Assembly: GCA_003166795.1 (NCBI GenBank)
Contig: PMUS01000024.1
Location: 143-37,268 of the forward strand
Origin: Acidobacteriota bacterium
Lineage (GTDB): Bacteria; Acidobacteriota; Terriglobia; Acidiferrales; UBA7541
DNA: 37,126 bases
Reading direction: 5' to 3'
Within the stretch, counting starts at the first letter, position 1. Each line of letters starts with the position of its first letter. The translations under genes were made by a program, and so were the position numbers. This document shows, piece by piece, positions 24,679-32,955 of this stretch. Under the pieces are notes generated by a model, which was not told the origin of the DNA, ran no database searches, and saw only the letters and a program-made list of their open reading frames with translations.

Positions 24679-25476
24679 GTGACAGGCAAGAGCCAGGTAG
24701 TGCTAGCCGCGGCAATCCTGTTGGTCGTTTCGATTGCTGGCGCGAGCACTGCGGAAGCCCAGCGAGCGGCGTCGGCTGCAAGTGTTCGATCTTCCGCTCA
24801 CGCAAGGCCTGTCGGCACTCATGTGGCATCCACGCGCGCTTCAGCCGGCGGCCGAACCGCTCCGGTGGCGCGTAACGCAATCCACTTCAACGCCGCTTCG
24901 AACTCATTCGAATCGAGCGATGGTTCCTCGGTATCGCTGCAGGAGCTACTCAGTCCAATTCCGCCTCCGGGATTCAACTATCAGTTCCTCTCGGCAATGA
25001 ATCAGGATCTCGGTATCAAGGCCGCGATCGACCCGGCGACCGAATGGAAACTGGCCATCGCTGAACGGGTGTTGCGAGGCAGATCGCGCTTCGGCGGCTC
25101 CGGATTTTACCTGCTGGATGGCGGAGGCGCGTACGCGGTTCCGGACGATACCGCTTCGGCTGATTCCGCTCCGGCCGATCAGCCCGCGCAACAGCCGCAG
25201 GTGATCGTGGTGCAGGCAGCCCCGCCTTCACAGCAAACCGCCGAGCAGCAGGCCGCCGCCGATGATTCGCCGCCGTTGCCGGATGTTGGTCAGTTCACGC
25301 TGGTGCTGCAGAATGGGACGCAGATCCAGGCCGTGGCCTTTACGCGCGTGAACGACCGGATCGTCTATATCACCGCGGATGGCAGCCGCCGCACGATAGC
25401 CGTCGCCGATCTTAATTCCGACGCGACCGTGCGCGTGAATGAAGAGCGCGGCACGCCGCTGCAACTTCCTCTGTAG
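24679..25476 (+). CDS. Exported protein of unknown function
   Basis: A 265-aa protein starting at GTG 24679, with GAGG 5 nt upstream, and a signal peptide ending ASTAEAQ (about residue 28). It has a low-complexity Ala/Ser region and a central segment (SLQELLSPIPPPGFNYQFLSA). A Pro/Gln/Ala-rich linker (about 155-190) leads to a C-terminal beta domain (FTLVLQNGTQIQAVAFTRVNDRI shortened to FTLVLQNGTQIQAVAF) that resembles a small Sm/SH3-like barrel with TADGSRRTIAVADLN. I do not recognise a function. It converges on the MFS gene with 6 bp between stops. Confidence 0.72.
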   Translation: MTGKSQVVLAAAILLVVSIAGASTAEAQRAASAASVRSSAHARPVGTHVASTRASAGGRTAPVARNAIHFNAASNSFESSDGSSVSLQELLSPIPPPGFNYQFLSAMNQDLGIKAAIDPATEWKLAIAERVLRGRSRFGGSGFYLLDGGGAYAVPDDTASADSAPADQPAQQPQVIVVQAAPPSQQTAEQQAAADDSPPLPDVGQFTLVLQNGTQIQAVAFTRVNDRIVYITADGSRRTIAVADLNSDATVRVNEERGTPLQLPL

Positions 25477-25482
25477 GGCCTG

Positions 25483-26703
25483 TCAGCGCTCGCTCCCGCG
25501 AGACGAATAAACCAGCACAGCCCCGAGAGCAGCAAAAATTCCCGCGTACACGAAGCCCGCCGTAGGACTTACCAACGTCCACAGCGCCCCAACCACGATG
25601 CTGGACACGAAATCTCCGATGCCGTTCGCGGTCGCGAGGACGCCGAAGCCCGTGCCCCGGACACTGGCGGGCAGCAGCTCCGCGGCGAGCGATTTTTCGA
25701 GCGATTGCTGGAAGGCGTCATGGATGCCCGCGAGCCCGAAGAGAACCACCAGTACGGGAATTGTCGGCTGCTCGAATATGAATCCAGCGTAGCTCATGAC
25801 TCCGACGATGTATCCGATAGCGAGTAGCCCCCGTTTTCCGATGCGGTCGCCGAGCGCACCAGCGGGATACGAAGCCGCCGCATCGACAAAATTGTGAAAA
25901 GTATAGAGTCCGACCGAGATCGCCGCGGCTCGACCCACGCCCAATCGTGGCGCAAGAATCTGGCTCGCGCGCAGGATCAATAAAGTCGGCGCAAAATCCC
26001 CGATGCCGTGCGCGAACACTCCTACGAGGTAGCGCCAGTAATCCCTGGGGAGCTGCGCGAACCTCGACGCTATCGTCGCCGGACCTTCCGGCGCCTTATT
26101 TCCCGCGATTTTCCTGCTCGCCGGTGCCAAAAGTGCGAAGGCCAACGCTGCCGTCAAGCCGGGCAAGAGTGTCCAGCGAAGGACGCCGCGAAGTCCCAGC
26201 ACCCCCAGCAAAGCTGTAGCGCACAGAGGTCCGAGCACCGCGCCGAGCGTGTCCATCGCGCGCTCAAATCCGAACGCTCGTCCCGTCTGGCCCGGTTCGA
26301 CGCATTCCGTCAGCAGCGTATCGCGCGACGGTCCCCGACTGCCGCGTCCCATCCATCCAAACGCGCGCAGCACCAGCACGGCCGGCCAGCTTTGCGCGAA
26401 GGCGTAACCGAACGTGGTGATCGCCGTCGCGAAATAGCCGACGATGGCGGTGGGCCTTCTCCACCGGGGGCGGTCCGCGACGAAGCCGCCCGCCAGTTTC
26501 GCGAAACTCGAGAGTCCGTCGGAAACGCCTTCGATAACGCCTAGCGCCACCGCCGGCGCGCCCAGGCTTGCAAGAAATGCGGGAAGAATCGCGGTTGCGG
26601 CCTCGTGACCCCAATCGGAGAAAAGGCTCGCGAGACCGATGCCGAGCACGCCGCGCGTAAGCCACCGCTTTGACAGCGAAGGTGTCGGAACAGGCTCGCT
26701 CAT
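25483..26703 (-). CDS. Major facilitator superfamily transporter
   Basis: A 406-aa membrane protein with about 11-12 transmembrane segments and the loop 2-3 region GGFVADRPRWRRPTAIVGY of MFS proteins. GWMGRGSRGPSRDTLL, a glycine/arginine motif in the cytoplasmic loop, and GIHDAFQQSLEKSLAAELLP are typical of a subfamily of uncharacterised exporters. Substrate unknown. The ATG overlaps the stop of the M3 peptidase gene by 4 nt, so both are translated from one transcript; a joint peptide-export or -use role is only possible. Confidence 0.88.
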   Translation of the reverse strand: MSEPVPTPSLSKRWLTRGVLGIGLASLFSDWGHEAATAILPAFLASLGAPAVALGVIEGVSDGLSSFAKLAGGFVADRPRWRRPTAIVGYFATAITTFGYAFAQSWPAVLVLRAFGWMGRGSRGPSRDTLLTECVEPGQTGRAFGFERAMDTLGAVLGPLCATALLGVLGLRGVLRWTLLPGLTAALAFALLAPASRKIAGNKAPEGPATIASRFAQLPRDYWRYLVGVFAHGIGDFAPTLLILRASQILAPRLGVGRAAAISVGLYTFHNFVDAAASYPAGALGDRIGKRGLLAIGYIVGVMSYAGFIFEQPTIPVLVVLFGLAGIHDAFQQSLEKSLAAELLPASVRGTGFGVLATANGIGDFVSSIVVGALWTLVSPTAGFVYAGIFAALGAVLVYSSRGSER

Positions 26704-28562
26704 GGCTTAAGCGAAGGAGCTGATTCGAGCGCGCGAAGCCTTTCGTCGAGCAATTGCAAATCGTCGGTCAGCAATGAGTCGCCGCTCAGATCGATGCCGA
26801 GAAAGTCGTGCAGAAGCTCCGAGGGAGGTCGGTCGAAACCATTTTCCAGAAGTGCGAGGTAGTGCGAGGCAAACCAATCGGGGCTTTTGCTTTGAAGCTG
26901 AAAATACTTCAATGCCAGCAGTCCCGCATACATGTAATTCACGTCATAGAGTGGGTCTTCATACGCAAGTGAGACGGCCGCCCACCGTGTTCGCAGTTCG
27001 GGCTCCTTTTCCGGCCAGATCGAGAATTGACTGTCGGTGTTCAGCGTTAGATGGTCGAGGTCGTCCGGCCCGTGGAGTGTTCCCGCTTTCACGCCATCGT
27101 AAACGGCCTGCTCGAGAATGGCATCCTGCGCGCCATAGAAAGCATCGAGCCCTTTTATGTTGATCCACTGTTCCAGGTAATACCGCCGCAGCGCTGGATC
27201 GGATGCCTGCTTCGCCAAGTAGTCCGCCAAAAGCAGTTCGTTGAATTCGGCGAACGACTCGAACAAGAACGAGGGGCCCTCCGCATAATCCGGTGCCACT
27301 CCGTGCGACGACATCAGGGAACGATGAACTGCGTGGCCGCCTTCGTGGACGATCACCGAAAGATCCTTAAACGTGCCATCGAAGTTTCCGACAAACAGGA
27401 TGCTCGTGCTTCCTGAGTAGCCCACCGAGAAACCACCGCGACATCTGTTCGGTGCGCCACCGGGCAGGATATCCGCGCGGCCGGAGGCCGGATCGATGAG
27501 TACATCGAATTCCCGCTGATATTGGGGACCCAACGGCGCCAGCGCTTCATGCAGAGCCGCGCGAGCATCCGAAACTGAAAACTTGGGAAGCAGAAGCCCA
27601 CGCGCCGGCCCGGACATGTCCCAGGATCCGGCGGGGACTCGATAATCGCGCTCAATGTCGTTTACCCGGATACGCTCAAAACGTTTGACGACGTCGCCGT
27701 GCTCCGCCATCCGATCGAGCAGCCGATGCGTGTCCTCCGGTTTGAGGAAAAGCTGGAAATACTTCCGGGCCGGCGCGTCGGGAAATGATTGCGCGCGCGC
27801 GAGTTCGTTGCCTGCCTCCGCTGTGTGAAGCAGTGCGAAGGCAAGCAGGTCGCGGTTGCTTGCGAGACCAGCGTAGCGGAGCTTGAATCCTTGCTCGCGG
27901 ACGCGCGGGTCGGGGTTGGAGGCAATCAGATTCCGCTGGCGTGTCACGTCGAGCTCTCCCGCCGGGGTGTGCACCGAGCCAAAGTTCGTTTGCGAGAGGA
28001 CTTCGTCGTAGAGCGAGAACTGCCATCCGGCAATCTCGGGATTAAGCCGATCGAGTAGTTCTTGCTGGGGCAGGGGTAGTGCATGCTTCCCATTGCGCCG
28101 GATTTTCTCTATGGCGAAGCGGTATGGGGTGAGAGCGGGTTCGGATTCGTAGAAGGACGGGAGACGGCCCGCGGGAATAGCGAGAATTTCAGCGTCCAGG
28201 AACGCCGTCCCAGCGGCGACGTCGGCATCCAGTTTGTCCTCGTCTCCGCATGTCGTGTCGGTTCTGTCTAGTGCGCAGCGTAAGTGCAGGTAGCCATCGT
28301 GCTTACCAACGAGTCTTCGAATCTCGTCCCTGGTCCTCAGCGCCGCCAGAAGCTGCTGCGGCTCCAGCCCCACTTTTCCGCGCATTTTTGCGAGATTCGC
28401 CAGGGACGATTGCAGCTTCGTTCGCGACGCCTGTTCCGCGGATGGAGATACAAAGTAATATCGTTCCAGGTTCGCGGACAACCTGACGTCCGCGCTCGGC
28501 CCTTCCGCTTCATTTGCGCCGCAAAGCGCCAGAATCAAGAAGCAAATTCGCGCTCGCATCAT
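26700..28562 (-). CDS. M3-family metallopeptidase (oligopeptidase F-like), exported
   Basis: About 620 aa from ATG 28562, where a signal-like stretch begins (MMRARICFLILALCGANEAEG); earlier and 3-nt-later starts are possible. The zinc site HEGGH is at residues 406-410 (VIVHEGGHAVH), with the third ligand expected in ESFAEFNELLLADYL about 25-35 residues later. PYRFAIEKIRR and SILFVGNFDGTFKD fit the mostly helical M3 fold. The signal peptide suggests a periplasmic oligopeptidase. It overlaps the MFS transporter start by 4 nt and is divergent from dtd. Confidence 0.85.
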   Translation of the reverse strand: MMRARICFLILALCGANEAEGPSADVRLSANLERYYFVSPSAEQASRTKLQSSLANLAKMRGKVGLEPQQLLAALRTRDEIRRLVGKHDGYLHLRCALDRTDTTCGDEDKLDADVAAGTAFLDAEILAIPAGRLPSFYESEPALTPYRFAIEKIRRNGKHALPLPQQELLDRLNPEIAGWQFSLYDEVLSQTNFGSVHTPAGELDVTRQRNLIASNPDPRVREQGFKLRYAGLASNRDLLAFALLHTAEAGNELARAQSFPDAPARKYFQLFLKPEDTHRLLDRMAEHGDVVKRFERIRVNDIERDYRVPAGSWDMSGPARGLLLPKFSVSDARAALHEALAPLGPQYQREFDVLIDPASGRADILPGGAPNRCRGGFSVGYSGSTSILFVGNFDGTFKDLSVIVHEGGHAVHRSLMSSHGVAPDYAEGPSFLFESFAEFNELLLADYLAKQASDPALRRYYLEQWINIKGLDAFYGAQDAILEQAVYDGVKAGTLHGPDDLDHLTLNTDSQFSIWPEKEPELRTRWAAVSLAYEDPLYDVNYMYAGLLALKYFQLQSKSPDWFASHYLALLENGFDRPPSELLHDFLGIDLSGDSLLTDDLQLLDERLRALESAPSLKP

Positions 28563-28642
28563 CCAACGTATATGCCAGAATTGGCCGGTTCGTTCAACGG
28601 CTGCGAACGACTTGGAATGATGAGCCGGCATAAGGGCAATCG

Positions 28643-29092
28643 ATGCGAGCTGTGATCCAGCGAGTGACGCATGCGCGGGTGTTGGTGGAGGGCCGCGTCA
28701 CGGGCGAAATCCAGGCTGGCCTCGCCGTGCTGATCGCCGTGGGCCGGGAAGATTCGCCCGAAACAGCAGCCTCGATGGCTGAGAAAATCGTGCACCTGCG
28801 AATCTTCAACGACGAGCAAGGCAAGATGAATCGCTCGCTTCTCGACACTAGCGGCGCCATATTGGCCGTGTCGCAATTCACGCTTTACGGCGACGCGCGC
28901 GGCCAGCGGCGCCCAAGTTTTTTGCAAGCGGCTCCGCCCGATCAGGGCAAGGCAGGCTACGAGGAATTTGTGCGCGCGTTAAGGGCGCTGAACGTGCGCG
29001 TCGAAACCGGAGTGTTTCAGGCGCATATGTCCCTCGAGCTTGTTAACGACGGCCCGGTCACCATCCTGCTCGATTCCGACAAGGTGTTTTGA
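28643..29092 (+). CDS. dtd: D-aminoacyl-tRNA deacylase
   Basis: A 149-aa cytoplasmic enzyme that hydrolyses D-amino acids (and Gly mischarged on tRNA-Ala) from tRNA. Both signature segments are present: SQFTLYGDARGQRRPSF with the catalytic-pocket SQ..T, and NDGPVTILLDS, the cis Gly-Pro motif. MRAVIQRVTHARV is the typical N-terminus. Length is standard. It starts 80 bp from the divergent peptidase gene. Confidence 0.97.
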   Translation: MRAVIQRVTHARVLVEGRVTGEIQAGLAVLIAVGREDSPETAASMAEKIVHLRIFNDEQGKMNRSLLDTSGAILAVSQFTLYGDARGQRRPSFLQAAPPDQGKAGYEEFVRALRALNVRVETGVFQAHMSLELVNDGPVTILLDSDKVF

Positions 29093-29151
29093 CAGACCCG
29101 CCTCTTGCCATGGCCTGGCGGTTGGCCTACGCTTTTCCTCGGAGCACAACG

Positions 29152-29613
29152 ATGAGCGAAATTCACAGAATTCTCGACCAAATGGATCGCGCGTTTTCGG
29201 GCGATGCGTGGCACGGCCCCAGCGTGATGAGCGTGCTCGACGGCATTTCTGCGGAGGACGCGTCGAAACACCCGATCCGAGGAGCGCACTCCATCTGGGA
29301 GCTCGTGCATCACATCGCCGCGTGGAACACGGTCTCGCAGCACCGTCTAGCCGGCGAAGTCGTGGAAATTACGCCCGAGCGCGATTGGCCGCCCCTATGG
29401 GAAGTCAGCGAGACGGCGTGGAAGCGCGCGCTCGAAAGTCTCGTCGAGAGCCGCAGTCGCCTGCGTGACTCCGTAAAGGGATTCAGCGACGAGCAACTGG
29501 AACGCAAGGCCACGGGCCCCGACTATTCCTGTTACGTAGTCCTGCATGGCGTGGTGCAGCACGACCTCTACCATGCCGGGCAGATCGTGATGCTGAAGAA
29601 GGCTCTCGCGTGA
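29152..29613 (+). CDS. DinB/YfiT-like four-helix protein
   Basis: A 153-aa protein of the DinB superfamily. The metal-binding His residues appear in SIWELVHHIAAWNTVSQHRL and VVQHDLYHAGQIVMLKKAL, and the helix pattern is standard. Members act as thiol-dependent transferases or hydrolases; the substrate is unknown. ATG 29152 has GGAG 8 nt upstream; the frame is open further upstream without support. It lies 13 bp before the methyltransferase-like gene, so they may form an operon. Confidence 0.9.
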   Translation: MSEIHRILDQMDRAFSGDAWHGPSVMSVLDGISAEDASKHPIRGAHSIWELVHHIAAWNTVSQHRLAGEVVEITPERDWPPLWEVSETAWKRALESLVESRSRLRDSVKGFSDEQLERKATGPDYSCYVVLHGVVQHDLYHAGQIVMLKKALA

Positions 29614-29626
29614 GGGCGCGGGCGGA

Positions 29627-30226
29627 ATGCAATTGAGCTTGGCTGCTGGCCAGCCCACGGAAATCGCCGCATTCGTGTTGGCTGCCGGATGGGTGGGCTA
29701 CGGCGCGATTCTCGCGCTCGGCAAGCGCGGCGCGGCGCGGGGCGACGCCAAGCGCGACGTAAAATCGAGCGCCGGTTTTCTATTGCAATGCGCCGCGTAC
29801 GGAATTTGCTTCCTGTTTCCGCGCGGGTATTTCTCGCCGTTGGTTCCCATGTCCCGGCTGAGCGAGGAGATTCTGTCGGGTGTGGATATTGCGTTCACCG
29901 TCGCATCGGTGTGGTTTTGCTTCGCGGCGGCGCGTGCGCTCGGCAAGCAATGGGCGCTGATGGCGCGTGTGATCGAGGGCCACGAATTGATTCGCCAGGG
30001 CCCCTACGCCGTGGTGCGCAATCCGATTTATCTCGCGATGCTCGGAATGCTGATTGCGACGGGCATGGCCGTCAGCCGCTGGCCGGCGCTCGTTTGCGCG
30101 GCCATTGTGTTCGCGGCGGGCACGGCGATTCGCATTCGCGCGGAGGAAAATCTGCTGCGCGAAACTTTCGGCGCGACGTTTGACGAATACGCGCGCCGCG
30201 TGCCCGCGTTCCTGCCGCGCTTATAG
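29627..30226 (+). CDS. Isoprenylcysteine carboxyl methyltransferase-like membrane protein
   Basis: A 199-aa integral membrane protein with five likely membrane segments. The ICMT/PEMT cofactor motif reads GHELIRQGPYAVVRNPIYLAM, then EENLLRETFGATFDEYARRVPAFLP. In bacteria these enzymes methylate small or lipid substrates with S-adenosylmethionine; the real substrate is unknown. It is cotranscribed with the DinB-like gene by spacing. Confidence 0.88.
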   Translation: MQLSLAAGQPTEIAAFVLAAGWVGYGAILALGKRGAARGDAKRDVKSSAGFLLQCAAYGICFLFPRGYFSPLVPMSRLSEEILSGVDIAFTVASVWFCFAAARALGKQWALMARVIEGHELIRQGPYAVVRNPIYLAMLGMLIATGMAVSRWPALVCAAIVFAAGTAIRIRAEENLLRETFGATFDEYARRVPAFLPRL

Positions 30227-30317
30227 CCATAGGTCCACGTAACCAACGCAAGAATTCGCGCGTCCCACGGTAATTGCTGATAATATTCACCGCGACTTCA
30301 AAGGGGGGATTCGATTC

Positions 30318-32210
30318 ATGCGCTCCAATTGTGTTTTGAGGATGGCTCGAATTGCGTGTCTTGCTGCGCTTCTCGCCGGGTCTTTCGCGGTGGCTGCCCA
30401 GGCGCAAAAAGGCGCCGGCGATTGGCCGATGTATCGGCACGATCCCGCCAGCACAGGATATTCCGCGCTGAAGCAGATCAACACGAAGAACGTCGCGACG
30501 CTGAAGCAAGCCTGGACGATGCGTCTGAATGAGCGCGGCGGCCTGGAAGTCACGCCGATTGCCGTCAACGGAGTCATGTACCTGAGCGCCGGCAATAAAG
30601 TGCTGGCTGTCGATCCGGAAACGGGCAAGGAAATCTGGCACTACGAATTGCCCGCGAGCCAGGCGTCTTCGCGAGGCGTCGCATACTGGCCCGGAGACGG
30701 CACGAACGCGCCGCGCATCCTCTTCACCACTCTCGATCGCAAGTTGATCGCGCTTGACGCCGCAAGCGGAAAGCTCGTGCCCAGCTTTGCTACTGGCGGA
30801 GTTGCCGAGTTGACCGTCGGTTACAACGGAATTCCCACGATCTTCAAGAACATCGCCTTGCTGGGCGCGAGCGTCGGAGAGCTGCCCAAGGGGCCTCCGG
30901 GCGACACGCGCGCCTACGATACGATCACCGGCAAGTTGCTATGGACCTTTCACACCGTCGCGCAGCCGGGTGAAACTGGCCACGATACCTGGCTCGACAA
31001 TGGCTGGGAAGGCCGCTCCGGAACAAACGTCTGGGGCTGGTACATGACGGCCGACGAAAAAACGAACACCGTTTACATGCCCATCGGTGGACCTTCACCC
31101 AACTATTACGGCGGCGACCGGCCGGGCGCGAACCTGTTCGCGAATTCCGTGGTTGCCGTGGACGCGGACACCGGCAAGCTCAAATGGTATTTCCAGACGA
31201 TCCATCACGACCTGTGGGATTCAGACTTGCCGCCCGGACCCAGCTTGATTGATCTTAAAGTCCACGGCAAGAAAGTTCGCGCGCTCGAAATTATCGGCAA
31301 AGCAGGATGGATGTTCATTCTAGACCGCGACACTGGCAAACCGGTGTTCGGCGTCGAGGAGCGGCCTGTTCCCAAGGGTGACGTACCCGGCGAATGGTAT
31401 TCGCCAACGCAACCATTCCCGCTGAAACCGCCCGCGCTTGCGCGAACCACCTACAAAGCGGACGACATCGTCACGGCGGACGACACCAACGCCGACCACG
31501 CAAAGGCCTGCCACGATCTCGCCGACCGCAGCGGCGGCTTCGTCAACCGGGGACCTTTCACACCATGGCTCTATCACGAGGACGGCGCTCCTCCGAAGAG
31601 CACCATTCAATTCCCGGGAGGAACCGGCGGCTCGAATTGGGGCGGCACATCCATCGACCCGAAATCCGGATACATTTTCGTACAGACTCACGATATGTCG
31701 CTGATGGGGTGGATCGAGAAGAAAAAGTCCGGCCAGAACTACGGCCGCGGGACGGAAGGCTCGACGCAGGAATATGATCGCGCCAGCATCATCGGCCCGG
31801 GTCCTTATTCGGGCTTCAGCGCCCCCGGTAAGGACGCCAGCGGCAAAGTGGTGGGCAACTGGCCCTGCCAAAAACCGCCGTGGGGACGCCTGATGGCCGT
31901 CAACGGAAATACCGGCGAAGTCGCATGGACAACCACGCTCGGCATCACCGAAGGTCTTCCGGAAGGCAAGCAAAACACCGGAAACGGCGGCAGCGCAGGC
32001 CCTATCACGACCGGCGGAGGGCTCGTCTTCATCGGCGCCACTACGGACCATCGCTTCCGCGCCTTCGATTCGAAGACGGGCAAAGAGCTATGGGTCACCA
32101 AGCTCGATAAGGACGGGAACTCAAATCCCATGACCTTCCAGGGCAAGAGCGGAAAGCAGTACGTGGCCATCGTCGCCTCGGACCAGGTGTACGTGTTCTC
32201 GCTGCCGTAA
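30318..32210 (+). CDS. PQQ-dependent dehydrogenase, glucose dehydrogenase type
   Basis: A 630-aa exported quinoprotein with a signal peptide ending VAAQAQ (about residue 30). The propeller opens DWPMYRHDPASTGYSALKQI. It carries IHHDLWDSDLPPGPSLIDL and VFGVEERPVPKGDVPGEW, and ends with LVFIGATTDHRFRAFDSK. It is a paralogue of the enzyme at 5093-6967, on the opposite strand and without a cytochrome neighbour. GGGGGG lies 9 nt before the ATG, and GATAAT (about 30281) may be a -10 box without a clear -35. Confidence 0.9.
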   Translation: MRSNCVLRMARIACLAALLAGSFAVAAQAQKGAGDWPMYRHDPASTGYSALKQINTKNVATLKQAWTMRLNERGGLEVTPIAVNGVMYLSAGNKVLAVDPETGKEIWHYELPASQASSRGVAYWPGDGTNAPRILFTTLDRKLIALDAASGKLVPSFATGGVAELTVGYNGIPTIFKNIALLGASVGELPKGPPGDTRAYDTITGKLLWTFHTVAQPGETGHDTWLDNGWEGRSGTNVWGWYMTADEKTNTVYMPIGGPSPNYYGGDRPGANLFANSVVAVDADTGKLKWYFQTIHHDLWDSDLPPGPSLIDLKVHGKKVRALEIIGKAGWMFILDRDTGKPVFGVEERPVPKGDVPGEWYSPTQPFPLKPPALARTTYKADDIVTADDTNADHAKACHDLADRSGGFVNRGPFTPWLYHEDGAPPKSTIQFPGGTGGSNWGGTSIDPKSGYIFVQTHDMSLMGWIEKKKSGQNYGRGTEGSTQEYDRASIIGPGPYSGFSAPGKDASGKVVGNWPCQKPPWGRLMAVNGNTGEVAWTTTLGITEGLPEGKQNTGNGGSAGPITTGGGLVFIGATTDHRFRAFDSKTGKELWVTKLDKDGNSNPMTFQGKSGKQYVAIVASDQVYVFSLP

Positions 32211-32258
32211 ATATTCGAGCGCCGCCGCGGCGTGCCTCGCTGGAACCGCTTTGAAAAA

Positions 32259-32449
32259 GTGTGTCACTTTGCGGGTACCGTCTTCCTTTGTTTTCAAGGA
32301 GTTACGTCGCAAATTACTTTGCACGGTGTGTCACTTAATTTGGCGCAGTCTCAACCGCCCGCCGAGAGATCCCTCGGCTCCTCCGCCGTGGCGGACTCGG
32401 GACGCCGACCGTTATCGGATCGTCGACCACTTTGCATGGTGTGTCACTT
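32259..32449 (+). repeat. Three copies of a GTGTGTCACTT repeat
   Basis: Copy 1 at 32259-32271 has the inverted repeat AAAGTG-TGT-CACTTT. Copies 2 (32316-32336) and 3 (32429-32449) share ACTTTGCAYGGTGTGTCACTT with one mismatch in 21 bases. All lie after the quinoprotein stop in a stretch without genes. The centre GTG-TGT-CAC is self-complementary in each. Confidence 0.7.
32361..32395. repeat. REP-like palindromic element
   Basis: Two adjacent stems: GCCGAG/CTCGGC (32361-32366 and 32373-32378) and TCCGCC-GT-GGCGGA (32382-32395). The core AGATCCCTCGG...ACTCGGGA resembles intergenic palindromes that recur in acidobacterial genomes; recurrence elsewhere could not be checked. Confidence 0.5.
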
Positions 32450-32895
32450 TGTTTGGTGACTTGCGAGCGGAGGCTCCACGTATGGTCCCACGAATGAAGC
32501 CATGATTATGCGGGCGTGTTCCGTAGGCCTGAAGTGCCACGCTTCCACCGGAACTTCGCGTTCAATTTTCAAAGAGCGATACGGCACTCTTCGAGAGCGC
32601 CGGGGCGCATACCCGCCCGACAGCGGGGCAAAACAAATCCCCGACTCACGCTAATACAATTCTCTCGGGCTGTCTATTGTGGAAACTACGCACACGGCAA
32701 GCCATCGGCGGACAAGTCCCTTTGATTTCGAGAGCGTCTTGCGGCGAGTTTTTCTCGCGATTGGCAGCAACGGCGCCGCGAGTTTCTCGCAGAGGGCAAA
32801 GAGATTCTCGACGCGTGGACCGGGTGGCAGGTCGCACGCGGCGGCACGGTGAGGCGGATCGGTTTCTTCCAACTGCGAATCGTCGCGCTAACCTG
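32450..32895. other. Stretch without recognisable gene
   Basis: No convincing gene is seen. A short frame from GTG 32679 to TGA 32852 and a second frame ending TGA 32896 (RDWQQRRREFLAEGKEIL) both look somewhat protein-like, so this may be the remnant of a frameshifted small gene. I do not recognise it. Confidence 0.3.
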
Positions 32896-32922
32896 ACTCG
32901 TCCGGTAATCCGACTAATCAGG
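32896..32922 (+). repeat. Left arm of inverted repeat flanking the kinase gene
   Basis: ACTCGTCC, 11 bases, TAATCAGG. It is the reverse complement, with identical spacing, of the outer 8-mers of the repeat at 35762-35788. The inner 11 bases match poorly (3 of 11). Confidence 0.6.
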
Positions 32923-32955
32923 AGTTAAAAGCGCGTTCCCCTCAGACCGATCAAA

